A stretch of 50,320 bases of DNA from DAITBA01 sp036824005 (GTDB taxonomy: Bacteria > Pseudomonadota > Gammaproteobacteria > Burkholderiales > Rhodocyclaceae): NCBI GenBank assembly GCA_036824005.1, contig DAITBA010000023.1, forward strand, positions 1-50,320. Direction: 5' to 3'. The position numbers and the translations under genes were made by a program. The notes beneath the pieces are model-generated. The model had not been told where the DNA came from, searched no databases, and saw only the letters and a program-made list of their open reading frames with translations. This document shows, piece after piece, positions 41,768 to 49,744 of the stretch (position 1 is the stretch's first letter; every line of letters begins with the position of its first letter).

Positions 41768-42706
41768 GTGAAGGCCGCTGTCCTCGTTCGGCGTCTGGCG
41801 GTCCTCGGGGCGAGCTTCCTCACATTGCTGCTCGGCGCGCCGGCGGTCCATGGACAGGCGGCACAAGCCCGGATCGAGACCCCCGCTGCGCCGGCAGCGC
41901 AGGGTTTCAGCCGCGGGCTGCTCTGGCGGGTGGAGGTCACGGGCGCGCGGCCGAGCTATCTGTTCGGCACGCTGCACTGGGACGACGAGCGCATCCTCAA
42001 GCTGCCGCCCGCGGTGCGCCACGCCTTCGACGCCTCGCGCACCTTCGCGCCGGAGTTGCAACCCGACGACGAGGCGCTGCACAGCTTCCGCCGCGCCATG
42101 CTGACGCGCGAGCCGCGCCTGCCGCAACTGCTCGGTGAGGAGGCCTACCAGCGCATCGAACCGATGCTGCGCGAGCACGGCGTGCCGCGCGAGGCGCGCG
42201 CGCACCTCAAGCCCTGGGCCGCGCTGCTAACCCTCATCCAGCCGCGCGAGCGGCCCGGCATCATCCTGGACAGCCTGCTCATGATGGAAGCCGAGCGCCA
42301 GAAGAAGACCATCGTGCCCCTGGAAACCATGGACGAGCAGATCGCCGTTTTCGACGGCATGGCCGACCAGGACCAGCTCGCACTGCTACGGGATGCCGCC
42401 GACAACTACAACGCCATCCAGGAGGCCGTGCGGCCGTTGGCGCATGCCTATCTGCGGCGCGATCTGGCGGCGATCTGGCAACTCAATGTGGATGTCATGG
42501 CCGGCGACGCGCTCGCGCAGCCGCACGTGCAGGTGTTCCTGGCGCGCATCCTGTACGAGCGCAACGAGCGCATGGCGCAGCGATTGGTGCCGCTGCTGCG
42601 TGCCGGCGGCGTGTTTGCCGCATTCGGGGCGCTGCACCTTTACGGCGAGCGGGGCGTGCCCGCCCACCTGGTCAAACTCGGCTATCGGGTGCGGCGGGTG
42701 TATTGA
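41768..42706 (+). CDS. exported TraB/GumN family protein
   Basis: About 312 residues with an N-terminal signal peptide (LAVLGASFLTLLLGAPAVHG). The two TraB/GumN signature blocks, YLFGTLHWDD near residue 60 and FGALHLYGERG near the C-terminus, carry the conserved GTLH/GALH histidines thought to form a metal-dependent active site like that of Tiki proteases; this role is unproven in bacteria. The start is uncertain: GTG 41768 gives a compact signal peptide; TTG 41738 and GTG 41759 are in frame. Divergent from the 90-residue protein gene. Confidence 0.85.
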   Translation: MKAAVLVRRLAVLGASFLTLLLGAPAVHGQAAQARIETPAAPAAQGFSRGLLWRVEVTGARPSYLFGTLHWDDERILKLPPAVRHAFDASRTFAPELQPDDEALHSFRRAMLTREPRLPQLLGEEAYQRIEPMLREHGVPREARAHLKPWAALLTLIQPRERPGIILDSLLMMEAERQKKTIVPLETMDEQIAVFDGMADQDQLALLRDAADNYNAIQEAVRPLAHAYLRRDLAAIWQLNVDVMAGDALAQPHVQVFLARILYERNERMAQRLVPLLRAGGVFAAFGALHLYGERGVPAHLVKLGYRVRRVY

Positions 42707-42755
42707 CGCAGATTGCCGGGGACGCGTCGACTCAGCATCCCCGACGCAAACCTGA

Positions 42756-43163
42756 CTACTTGACGCCTTTCTGATTGAGGGACTGCCCGACCTTCTTGTC
42801 GCTGTTGAGGATGTGGTTGCTCAGCCAGTTGCGCAGGAAGGTCATAAGCTCAATGGAAATCGAGGCGCTGCCCGAATCGAACTTGGACTTGAACGCGCCG
42901 ACGTCCTGCACGAGCTTGTGGTGCTCGGCCTTGTGGGCGACGGTATTGGCATAGCCGTTCGTTTCCATCAGCTTCTCTTCGGCCCTGAAGTGGAACTGGG
43001 TGTAGCTGATCAGGTCGTTGAGCACCTTGCCCAGCGCCTGCCGCCCCTGACCCTGGGTCATGGCGTCGTTGAGCTGGTTCACCATGTCCACCAGTTTCTT
43101 GTGTTGCTCGTCGATTTCCTTCACGCCGACGCTGAGCGCCGGTCCCCACGCGATAAGTGCCAT
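42756..43163 (-). CDS. bacteriohemerythrin
   Basis: A 135-residue single-domain hemerythrin that binds O2 at a diiron site. All seven ligands are present: His21 (DEQHKKL), His58 and Glu62 (FHFRAEEK), His77 and His81 (HKAEHH), His117 and Asp122 (NHILNSDKK). GGAG lies 8 nt before ATG 43163. The other ATG, at 43169, overlaps the chemoreceptor stop (ATGA). Either way, translation is coupled to the chemoreceptor gene upstream, which suggests a role in oxygen sensing or supply; storage or detoxification is also possible. Confidence 0.95.
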   Translation of the reverse strand: MALIAWGPALSVGVKEIDEQHKKLVDMVNQLNDAMTQGQGRQALGKVLNDLISYTQFHFRAEEKLMETNGYANTVAHKAEHHKLVQDVGAFKSKFDSGSASISIELMTFLRNWLSNHILNSDKKVGQSLNQKGVK

Positions 43164-43165
43164 TG

Positions 43166-44389
43166 TCATCTCTCCATTTGCTCGAATCGGATCGTCCCGG
43201 CTTGCTCCTGGTCTGGCAGCTTGTACTGAGCCACCAGCTGGTGCAGATCCTCGCTCGCCCGGGACAGCGCGAGCGAGGTGTCCTGTGTCTTGCCGACCAC
43301 AGCCTCGGTCTGCGAGAACATGTCCAGTACTTGTCCGACATTGCTGACGACGTTGTCTGCCAGCTCCGTCTGCTCGGCGGCGGCAAGCGCCAGGCGGCTG
43401 GTCTTTTCAAGCGTGTCCTGCGCCTCGCTGCGTATGTCGCGCAGCACGTCGGAGCAATTGGACGCGCGCGCCACACCGCGCTCGATGACCGGTAGCACGC
43501 CGGTCATGGCGTCGGACACCTCGTGCGTCTCACTCTGGATCGAGCCGATGGAGTGCGCGATCTCCTTGGTGGCGGTGGCGGTACGTTCCGCAAGCTTGCG
43601 CACCTCGTCCGCCACCACGGCGAAGCCACGGCCCTGCTCGCCGGCGCGGGCAGCCTCGATTGCGGCATTGAGCGCCAGCAGGTTGGTCTGTTCGGCGATT
43701 TCCTGAATGACGCCGGCGATGCGCCCGATGCCGTCCACGTGAGCCATGAGCCCGCGGATCTGCGCGGCCGAGCATCGTATGGCCTCGGCCAGCCCGTGCA
43801 TCTCCTGCGAGGCCTCGTCCACTGCCTGCTGCCCGGCCACGGACAGGTCGGCCATCTGGTGGGCGTGGCTTTCGGTCTCGCGCGCCAGATCCGATACGGT
43901 GCGCACCCGCTGCGACATGTCGCCCAGGGTTTGCCGCGCGTTCTCCGCGGCGCCAGCCTGGATCTGGGCAGTAAAGGAGATTTCGTTGGCGGCGGCGACG
44001 AGCTGCTCCAGTCTTGCATTGACGGTGTTCGCCGTTTGTTCCGCCGTCGATACGAGGGTCACGGTCTGCTGCCGCAGTTGCGCCACGCAGGCGGCAAGTC
44101 CTGTCTGGCCGGCGATGACGGTGTCGATACGCCGCTGCGCAAGGTCGCCCAGCGCAGCGCTCAAGTGCGCCGCGTCCGATCCGAGCATGCGCTGCAGGCG
44201 GCGCCGTACGGTCCAGGCGGCGAACAGCCCCGCGCCGGCAGCAAGTGCCACTGTTGCAGTCATGACGCCCGCCACGGACCACTGCCCGGATGTCGCCAGG
44301 ACGTGGACGCCGACCAGGGCGGCAATGACGACTCCGCCCATACCCAGGTATGGAGCGAGCATTGACTTGCGCGCAGCATCGAACTTCAT
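43166..44389 (-). CDS. methyl-accepting chemotaxis protein
   Basis: A 407-residue chemoreceptor without a large periplasmic ligand domain. Two hydrophobic segments near the N-terminus (LAPYLGMGGVVIAALVGVHV and VAGVMTATVALAAGAGLF) are separated by only a short loop. The cytoplasmic signalling hairpin is intact: IQEIAEQTNLLALNAAIEAA, then RAGEQGRGFAVVADEVRKLA, followed by SIGSIQSETHEVSDAM. I chose ATG 44389 because AGGGGG is 6 nt upstream. The bacteriohemerythrin gene overlaps its 3' end, so the receptor may respond to oxygen or redox state, directly or through that partner. Confidence 0.93.
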   Translation of the reverse strand: MKFDAARKSMLAPYLGMGGVVIAALVGVHVLATSGQWSVAGVMTATVALAAGAGLFAAWTVRRRLQRMLGSDAAHLSAALGDLAQRRIDTVIAGQTGLAACVAQLRQQTVTLVSTAEQTANTVNARLEQLVAAANEISFTAQIQAGAAENARQTLGDMSQRVRTVSDLARETESHAHQMADLSVAGQQAVDEASQEMHGLAEAIRCSAAQIRGLMAHVDGIGRIAGVIQEIAEQTNLLALNAAIEAARAGEQGRGFAVVADEVRKLAERTATATKEIAHSIGSIQSETHEVSDAMTGVLPVIERGVARASNCSDVLRDIRSEAQDTLEKTSRLALAAAEQTELADNVVSNVGQVLDMFSQTEAVVGKTQDTSLALSRASEDLHQLVAQYKLPDQEQAGTIRFEQMER

Positions 44390-44596
44390 TGACATCCCCC
44401 TGCAGTGACGCGCGCGCGGGGCGCGAAGCGTTGTCCCGCACGCACGACGGCGGCGCGGTGCCTGCTCCGAGCCGCCCGTCATAGGACGATTAACGGCCGA
44501 TGCCGAAGACCTTTAGGGCAGGGACCGCATGAGGTAGGCGAGAACTGCTTCGATTTTCGTTTTCGCGACGCGCTGATTGCGCGGGGTCGCGCCGCG

Positions 44597-45292
44597 TCAC
44601 GCCAGGGGCGATCCGTCCTCGAACCGCTCGCCCGATTGCTCGGCGCCAAAGGCGCTGAGCGGATAGTTGGCGCGGAAATCGGCCATGATTCGCTCGAAGG
44701 GGAAGTCGGACCACATGCCGTGGTCGCGCAGGTACTCCATATGACGCCGGTCGCGGGCGTCGTATTCCTGAAAGATGGCGTGGCTGCGGCCGTCGAACTC
44801 GGTCGGCCGCACATGGAAGCGCTGGCACAGCTCGATGTTGAAGGCGGGCGCCGCTTTCAGCCACCGCCCGCCGAGGTACAGCACTGCATACCCGTGATGC
44901 ATGAACAGGTTGCTGCCGCCGAGACGCGCCCGGAGCTTGTCCGTGGTCAGGTGGTTGACCACATCGGAACTGCCGAACGCAGACGGAATGCCGACGGCGC
45001 GCGCCGCGGCGGCGAGCAGGATCGCCTTCGGGATGCAGTAGGCCGCCTGCTCCGTGAGCACATGGCTCGCCACGTATTGCCCGGCATCCAGACTCATGGC
45101 GAACGGGTCGTAGCGCCAGCCGTCGCGCACGGCATAGAACAGCTTCACGGCGCGGGCGATGTCGTCGCTCTCGCCGGCCACGGCCTGTTCCGCGAAGCGC
45201 CGCAGCGACGGCGCCGCGCTGTCGATGAAACGGGCGCTGGCGAGGTATTCCTGCGCCGGCTGCGGCCAATCGCCTGCGGCGGTGTGGGTCAT
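44597..45292 (-). CDS. transglutaminase-like protein
   Basis: A 231-residue protein with a transglutaminase/cysteine-protease-like core. The nucleophile is Cys86 in EQAAYCIPKAILLAAAARAVG; the His is at 132-133 (LFMHHGYAVLYLGG). The usual Asp after the GxW strand is not obvious: the block reads GGRWLKAAPAFN. A KATPAFN-like block occurs in a known subgroup, so the fold is likely but the catalytic triad may be incomplete. ATG 45292 overlaps the stop of the upstream polymer-forming gene (ATGA), so the two are coupled. No signal peptide is seen. Confidence 0.82.
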   Translation of the reverse strand: MTHTAAGDWPQPAQEYLASARFIDSAAPSLRRFAEQAVAGESDDIARAVKLFYAVRDGWRYDPFAMSLDAGQYVASHVLTEQAAYCIPKAILLAAAARAVGIPSAFGSSDVVNHLTTDKLRARLGGSNLFMHHGYAVLYLGGRWLKAAPAFNIELCQRFHVRPTEFDGRSHAIFQEYDARDRRHMEYLRDHGMWSDFPFERIMADFRANYPLSAFGAEQSGERFEDGSPLA

Positions 45293-46533
45293 GCCGATGT
45301 CGTTCCCGGCTCGATGCGCTCGGCGCTTGCGGGCGGGGCCGGCGGCACGGGTGGGGCGGGCTGCACGGGCTGCACGGATTGTGCCGTGCCGCCGCGGTAG
45401 GCACGGAACAGGCGCACGTGAAATGCGCCCAGGCCGATCAGCAGCGCGAAGGCGATGAAGCCGTAGCCATAACGGATCTGCTCGTACTCGAACTCCTTCG
45501 CCAGCGTCAGCAGCACCACGCCGAAGATCATGAACAGCAGGCGCAGCCCGCGCCCGGCGGTGTGTCGGCGCCCAAGCAGGATGAGCAAGAGATCGGCGAG
45601 CAGATTGGCGGCGGTGAGATAACCCAGCGCCAGCAGCACCGGGTAAAGCGGCAGCAGCACCAGCGCCAGCGGGATGCCGATCACCGTCAGGAACAGCACG
45701 ACGATGAGCACGGGGAAGAGCAGGAATATGGCAATACCCAGCAGCAGGCTCTTGATCGGATCGCTCAGGATCGTGCGCGCGGATGCCACGGCGAAGCCGG
45801 GAAAAAGCAGCAGCAACAGCGCGCCGAGCAGCAGCAGGATGCCGGCGCCAACGACGGCGCCTGCCACCAGTGCCGCCTTCTTCGCCTCGTCGATGCTGTC
45901 CTGCAACGTGCCGGGCGCGCGCGCCACGCCGCCCGCGATCTGCGCGCCCGAATCGACCCGCGCCTCGTTGGGGCTGCGGTAGGTGAGCCGGCCGATGATG
46001 CGCGCGCTCGGTGCGAGTTCGATGTTGCGGGCGCTCAGGTCCACGTCGCCCTGCACCTCACCGGTGATGCGCACGACCTCCGCTGCCGCCGTGAGACTGC
46101 GGCCGATCTTGCCGCGCACCTCGACCGTGCCGCCGTACAGGCGCGCGTGGCCGTCGATGGCGCCGTCCTCGCTCAGCGTCAGCCGTCCGCCGGCTGCCCG
46201 CGCGTCGCCGCTCACCGTTCCCTCGATGGTCACCGTGCCGCCGGCGGCGCGCAGATTGCCACGGACCTTGCTTCGCACCGTGACATTGCCGCCGGCGACG
46301 GTCGCATCACCCTTGACCTGGCGCTGCAAAACCACGTTGCCGCCGGCGAGCAGCGCATCGCCATTGACGTCGCCGCTCAACTCCAGATTGCCGCCGGCGG
46401 CGAAATAATCGCCGGCCGAATTCATGTGCGTCGCCGGCCTGTCGTTCTTTCCGTCCGCCTCGGCGCCGCAGGCGGCAGCCGCCCACCAGAGGCTTGTGGC
46501 GCCGAGAAGAATGTGAGTCACCCAGTCGCGCAT
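45289..46533 (-). CDS. polymer-forming beta-helix membrane protein (bactofilin/DUF8173-like)
   Basis: A 414-residue envelope protein. After a signal peptide (MRDWVTHILLGATSLWWAAA), residues 35-180 repeat the pattern DGHARLYGG / GNVVLQRQVKGDATVAGGN, a right-handed beta-helix like polymer-forming cytoskeletal proteins. Residues about 205-390 contain several membrane helices (GAVVGAGILLLLGALLLLLF and LLGIAIFLLFPVLIVVLF), and the C-terminus is Pro-rich (VQPVQPAPPVPPAPP). AAGGG precedes ATG 46533. The transglutaminase-like gene overlaps its stop. A role in the cell envelope is inferred; no substrate or partner is known. Confidence 0.84.
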   Translation of the reverse strand: MRDWVTHILLGATSLWWAAAACGAEADGKNDRPATHMNSAGDYFAAGGNLELSGDVNGDALLAGGNVVLQRQVKGDATVAGGNVTVRSKVRGNLRAAGGTVTIEGTVSGDARAAGGRLTLSEDGAIDGHARLYGGTVEVRGKIGRSLTAAAEVVRITGEVQGDVDLSARNIELAPSARIIGRLTYRSPNEARVDSGAQIAGGVARAPGTLQDSIDEAKKAALVAGAVVGAGILLLLGALLLLLFPGFAVASARTILSDPIKSLLLGIAIFLLFPVLIVVLFLTVIGIPLALVLLPLYPVLLALGYLTAANLLADLLLILLGRRHTAGRGLRLLFMIFGVVLLTLAKEFEYEQIRYGYGFIAFALLIGLGAFHVRLFRAYRGGTAQSVQPVQPAPPVPPAPPASAERIEPGTTSA

Positions 46534-46869
46534 ACAATCCCTTTGTACTCGTGCGCCCGACGCCACCCATGCGGGCGCAGGCGGCGGAGCAGCAAGTTGT
46601 CGTGAAACAGAATGTGCACTACCAAGGACGCGAAGAGGTATCGGCCTCGCCGAGAAAAACGCTCACACGATGGACGATCTCGATCCGCAACCCGACGCTC
46701 GAATCGTCTTTATGTCCCTCGTGGCCTTGGCGGTGACGTGAACTTCGTGGATTATCCGACATTCGGTGGCATGCCGAAACCTTCGACGGGTGCGGCGCGT
46801 TCGAGGCGATTGACATCCTCCGCCGGCGATGCGACGCTCGACGGCGCATCGGATACATCCGGCATCGCC
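46534..46869. other. 336-bp intergenic region with a decayed repeat
   Basis: No gene is supported. Around 46618-46636 lies ACCAAGGACGCGAAGAGG and around 46706-46737 CTTTATGTCCCTCGTGGCC with CTTGGCGGTGA, inverted relatives of the common repeat CACGAAGGACACGAAG. Promoters for the flanking genes should be here but are not recognisable. Confidence 0.45.
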
Positions 46870-47607
46870 ATGATCGGCATCCTCAAATCGTCGCTCGTCA
46901 TTCTCGGTCTCGCTGCGGCGATCGGCGCCGGCGCTGCGGAGCAGGACGAGCACGCGGCGCGGCGGCGCGACATGGTAGCGCAGATCGCCGCCATGACCGA
47001 CCTCACCTTCGGCGACACCGGCAAGTCCAGCTTCGATGCCAGGGTGATGGCGGCCATGGCCAAGGTGCCGCGCCACCGCCTGGTGCCCGCCGACCAGCAA
47101 CGCCATGCCTACCAGAACCGACCGCTGCCCATCGGCTACGGCCAGACCATCTCCCAGCCCTACATCGTGGCGCTGATGACCGACCTGCTCCAGGTGAAAA
47201 GCGGCGACGCCGTGCTCGAGATCGGCACCGGCTCCGGCTACCAGGCCGCCATTCTGGCCGAGCTGGGGGCAAAGGTCTTCACCATCGAGATCGTCGCGCC
47301 CCTGGGCGATCTGGCGCGCGAACGCCTCAAGGAGATTGGCTACGGCAACGTCGAAGTGCGCGTCGGCGACGGTTACTATGGCTGGGAGGAGCGCGCGCCA
47401 TTCGATGCCATCGTCGTCACCGCGGCGGCGAGCCACGTGCCGCCGCCGCTCATCAAGCAGTTGAAGCCCGGCGGGCGCATGGTCATTCCCGTCGGCGCGC
47501 AATTCATGGTGCAGCACCTGATGCTGGTGGAAAAGAAGTCCGACGGCAGCCTGATCAGCCAGCAGCTCACGCCGGTGCGCTTCGTGCCCCTGACGGGAGG
47601 GCATTGA
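46870..47607 (+). CDS. pcm: protein-L-isoaspartate O-methyltransferase, exported form
   Basis: A 245-residue PCMT that methylates isoaspartyl residues to repair aged proteins. Motif I is AVLEIGTGSGYQAAILAELG, with GYGQTISQPYIVALMTDLL (substrate region) before it and DAIVVTAAASHVPPPLIKQL, KPGGRMVIPVG after. Unlike cytoplasmic Pcm, it begins with a probable signal peptide (LVILGLAAAIGAGAAEQ), so a periplasmic location is predicted; exported PCMTs are known in some proteobacteria. ATG 46870 gives this signal peptide; no strong ribosome binding site is visible. Confidence 0.92.
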   Translation: MIGILKSSLVILGLAAAIGAGAAEQDEHAARRRDMVAQIAAMTDLTFGDTGKSSFDARVMAAMAKVPRHRLVPADQQRHAYQNRPLPIGYGQTISQPYIVALMTDLLQVKSGDAVLEIGTGSGYQAAILAELGAKVFTIEIVAPLGDLARERLKEIGYGNVEVRVGDGYYGWEERAPFDAIVVTAAASHVPPPLIKQLKPGGRMVIPVGAQFMVQHLMLVEKKSDGSLISQQLTPVRFVPLTGGH

Positions 47608-47698
47608 ATACCGCGCCTACGCGCCTTGCATCCGAGGGCGCCCTGTTCTAGGGTGAAGGTACGGCTTTCCCACCCCAACGACGGAAGGAGCAGGGCAC

Positions 47699-47962
47699 AT
47701 GATCTACCTCATGGTTCGACACAAGGTCGCCGATTTTCCCAAATGGAAGGCCGCCTACGATGCCCACCGGCCGGCGCGCGACGCCGCGGGACTGCGCGAA
47801 GCCCACCTTCTGCACAGCCTCGACGATCCGAACGAGCTGGTGCTGATGTTCACCGCGGAGGACCTGAAGAAGGCGCAGGAATTCGCTGCCTCGGCCGATC
47901 TGCGCGAGGCGATGAAGAACGCCGGCGTCATCGACAAGCCGGACCTCTACTTCCTCAACTGA
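47699..47962 (+). CDS. small ferredoxin-like-fold protein, 87 residues
   Basis: A compact alpha/beta protein, IYLMVRHKVADFPKWKAAYDAHRPARDAAGL then LVLMFTAEDLKKAQEFAASADLREAM, resembling ABM/cyclase-type dimeric barrel proteins. No active-site residue can be named. AAGGAG lies about 8 nt before ATG 47699. It is 92 bp downstream of pcm on the same strand. Confidence 0.78.
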   Translation: MIYLMVRHKVADFPKWKAAYDAHRPARDAAGLREAHLLHSLDDPNELVLMFTAEDLKKAQEFAASADLREAMKNAGVIDKPDLYFLN

Positions 47963-48039
47963 CCGGTCCGGGGGCAGTCCCGGCAGCGGTGCGCCGGCGG
48001 TATCATCTGCGGATTCCATAACCCATCGGAGAAACCGTC

Positions 48040-48435
48040 GTGGCTACCGAGTCCTGGCTCAACTTCTTCTTTCCGCCGATCCGCTTCCCGGCGTCCGGCA
48101 ACCTGGAATTCCTCTACAACCCGTACACCAAGTGGGAGGCGCCGTGCACGGTGCGCGGCGACGAGCGCGTCGAGCAGCGCGTCTACACGGAGGTGGCGAG
48201 CGCCGGGCGCCAGCTCGGCAAGATCACCGAGGTGGTCCTGCAACTGGCGGAGAGGGCGGGCCTCGGTACGCCGGAGCTCGAAGGGCTGAAAGCCGTCGCG
48301 GACGATGTCCAGACCATCAAGTGCGAGGTCGAGGACCGGACGGAGAAGGACGCGCGGACGCTGCTCGACCGCCTGGGCGAAAAGGACAGGGAGCGCCTGC
48401 GCGTTCTGCTTGCCGAGTACGCGGCGAAAAAGTAG
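48040..48435 (+). CDS. conserved hypothetical protein, 131 residues
   Basis: Begins (GTG start, GGAG 8 nt upstream) with MATESWLNFFFPPIRFPASG, then a Tyr/Pro/Trp segment (YNPYTKWEAP) with a cysteine, and ends in a charged helix (RLGEKDRERLRVLLAEYAAKK). No signal peptide or known motif. The helical second half (residues 40-131) could be a coiled-coil dimer. Position between the small ferredoxin-like gene and the nap region gives no clear hint of role. Confidence 0.72.
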   Translation: MATESWLNFFFPPIRFPASGNLEFLYNPYTKWEAPCTVRGDERVEQRVYTEVASAGRQLGKITEVVLQLAERAGLGTPELEGLKAVADDVQTIKCEVEDRTEKDARTLLDRLGEKDRERLRVLLAEYAAKK

Positions 48436-48468
48436 GTTCGCCGACCGCCCGGCGGCGATGCCAGCGGC

Positions 48469-48747
48469 TTACTCTGGCGCGGTGGCCGTTTCCGCTGCGC
48501 GGTGCTCGGCGTTCACACGGCGCGAGTTGTAGACCCGTTTGGCGGCGGTGACGAGGATGTGCGCCTCCTCCGCCGACAGTGCCGGAAAGGCCTCGCGCAC
48601 CGCATGATAGGCGAGCACGTTCAGGGGCGCGCCGCCCCAGGTCTGCGCCGGGTCGAGGAAGGGCTCGATGCGCAGGTAAGCTTCGTCGAAAATTGCCCGC
48701 AGCTTGAGATTCTGCCGGCGTTCGACAACGGGGGTTTTTTCTGTCAT
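48469..48747 (-). CDS. conserved hypothetical protein, 92 residues
   Basis: An all-helical protein, VVERRQNLKLRAIFDEAYLRIEPFLDP, then TWGGAPLNVLAYHAVREAFPALSAEEAHILVTAAKRVYNSR. No signal peptide and no recognised family. GGAG lies 6 nt before ATG 48747; an earlier ATG at 48774 is less well placed. It converges with the 131-residue gene and lies 88 bp downstream of napH, so it could be the last gene of the nap transcript. Confidence 0.72.
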   Translation of the reverse strand: MTEKTPVVERRQNLKLRAIFDEAYLRIEPFLDPAQTWGGAPLNVLAYHAVREAFPALSAEEAHILVTAAKRVYNSRRVNAEHRAAETATAPE

Positions 48748-48835
48748 TTCTTTCTCCGGGTACCGACTCGGCACAAACCAATAACTGGTCTACACGGCTT
48801 GGCGCGCCGAAACTGGAGCGGCGGCAGGCCGGTAT

Positions 48836-49744
48836 TCACGACATTCCAGGCGCCGGTCCCGATTCCGGGCGCGCGTCGCGGGGTCGCGCGCCGGCAGCCA
48901 CGCGGCGATCGAAACGCACGGTCATGCGGAACACCCGCTCGGCGCAGACGTCGATACAGCGGCCGCAGTTGGTGCACGCCGAATCGAGGACGACCGGGCT
49001 GCCGCTACCCTTCAGGGCGGGCGCGATCACCTGCGGCTCCGGGCACACCGTGAAGCACTCGCCGCAGTCGGTGCACGCGCTGCGCCGCGGCGCACCCACG
49101 CGCGCGAGCGACAGCCGGCCGACGAGGCCGTAGAACGCACCCATCGGGCATACGTGCCCGCACCAGCCGCGGTGCGCCACCAGCAGGTCGTAGAGGAACA
49201 CCGCGGCGATGATGGCCGCGCCCCAGCCCATGCCGAACAGCAGGCCGCGCGGCAGCAGCGTCACCGGATTGACCACCTCCCAGGCGAGCGAGCCGGTCAG
49301 CGCAGCGGCGGCGAGGCACCCGGCCAGCAACCACAGGCGCGTCGCCCGCGGTGGCCCGCGGCGCGGGCGCAGGCCGATGCGCGCGCGCAGCCAGCCGGCT
49401 GCGTCCGTGACCATATTGACCGGGCAGACCCAGGAGCAGAACACCCGCCCGCCCACCAGCGCGTAGAACGCCAGCATGATCGCCGCGCCGCTCAGGGCCG
49501 CCGCAGCGGGCCGGTAGCCAGCCGCCAGTTGCTGGGCGAGCACGAAGGGGTCGGTGAGTGTCAGCGTGCCCAGCACGCGGCTGGAAGCCAGATTGCCGTC
49601 CAGTATCCAGACGCCGAACAGCGGCCCGGCGAAGAACAACGCCATGACCAGCGCCTGGCTGGACCGGCGCAGCAGCAGCCACTTGTGCGCCCGCCACCAG
49701 CCCTTGACCGCGATCGCCTCGCGGCCCGGCGTGCCGTCCGCCAT
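48836..49744 (-). CDS. napH: quinol dehydrogenase membrane component NapH
   Basis: A 302-residue inner-membrane iron-sulfur protein that, with NapG, takes electrons from quinol to the periplasmic nitrate reductase. Four or five membrane segments carry the cytoplasmic motifs RVFCSWVCPVNMV and GWCGHVCPMGAFYGLVGR (CX3CP). The C-terminal part has two [4Fe-4S] sites: CTDCGECFTVCP and CTNCGRCIDVCAERVF. Its ATG (49744) overlaps the napG stop (TGATG), so the two are coupled. Catalytic NapA is not in the window; it should lie beyond the right edge. Confidence 0.92.
   Translation of the reverse strand: MADGTPGREAIAVKGWWRAHKWLLLRRSSQALVMALFFAGPLFGVWILDGNLASSRVLGTLTLTDPFVLAQQLAAGYRPAAAALSGAAIMLAFYALVGGRVFCSWVCPVNMVTDAAGWLRARIGLRPRRGPPRATRLWLLAGCLAAAALTGSLAWEVVNPVTLLPRGLLFGMGWGAAIIAAVFLYDLLVAHRGWCGHVCPMGAFYGLVGRLSLARVGAPRRSACTDCGECFTVCPEPQVIAPALKGSGSPVVLDSACTNCGRCIDVCAERVFRMTVRFDRRVAAGARPRDARPESGPAPGMS

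Noticed and set aside
45379..46605. 408-residue frame opposite the polymer-forming protein gene
   Set aside because: Gln/Arg/His-rich antisense translation; the minus strand shows the repeat pattern, membrane helices and a ribosome binding site.
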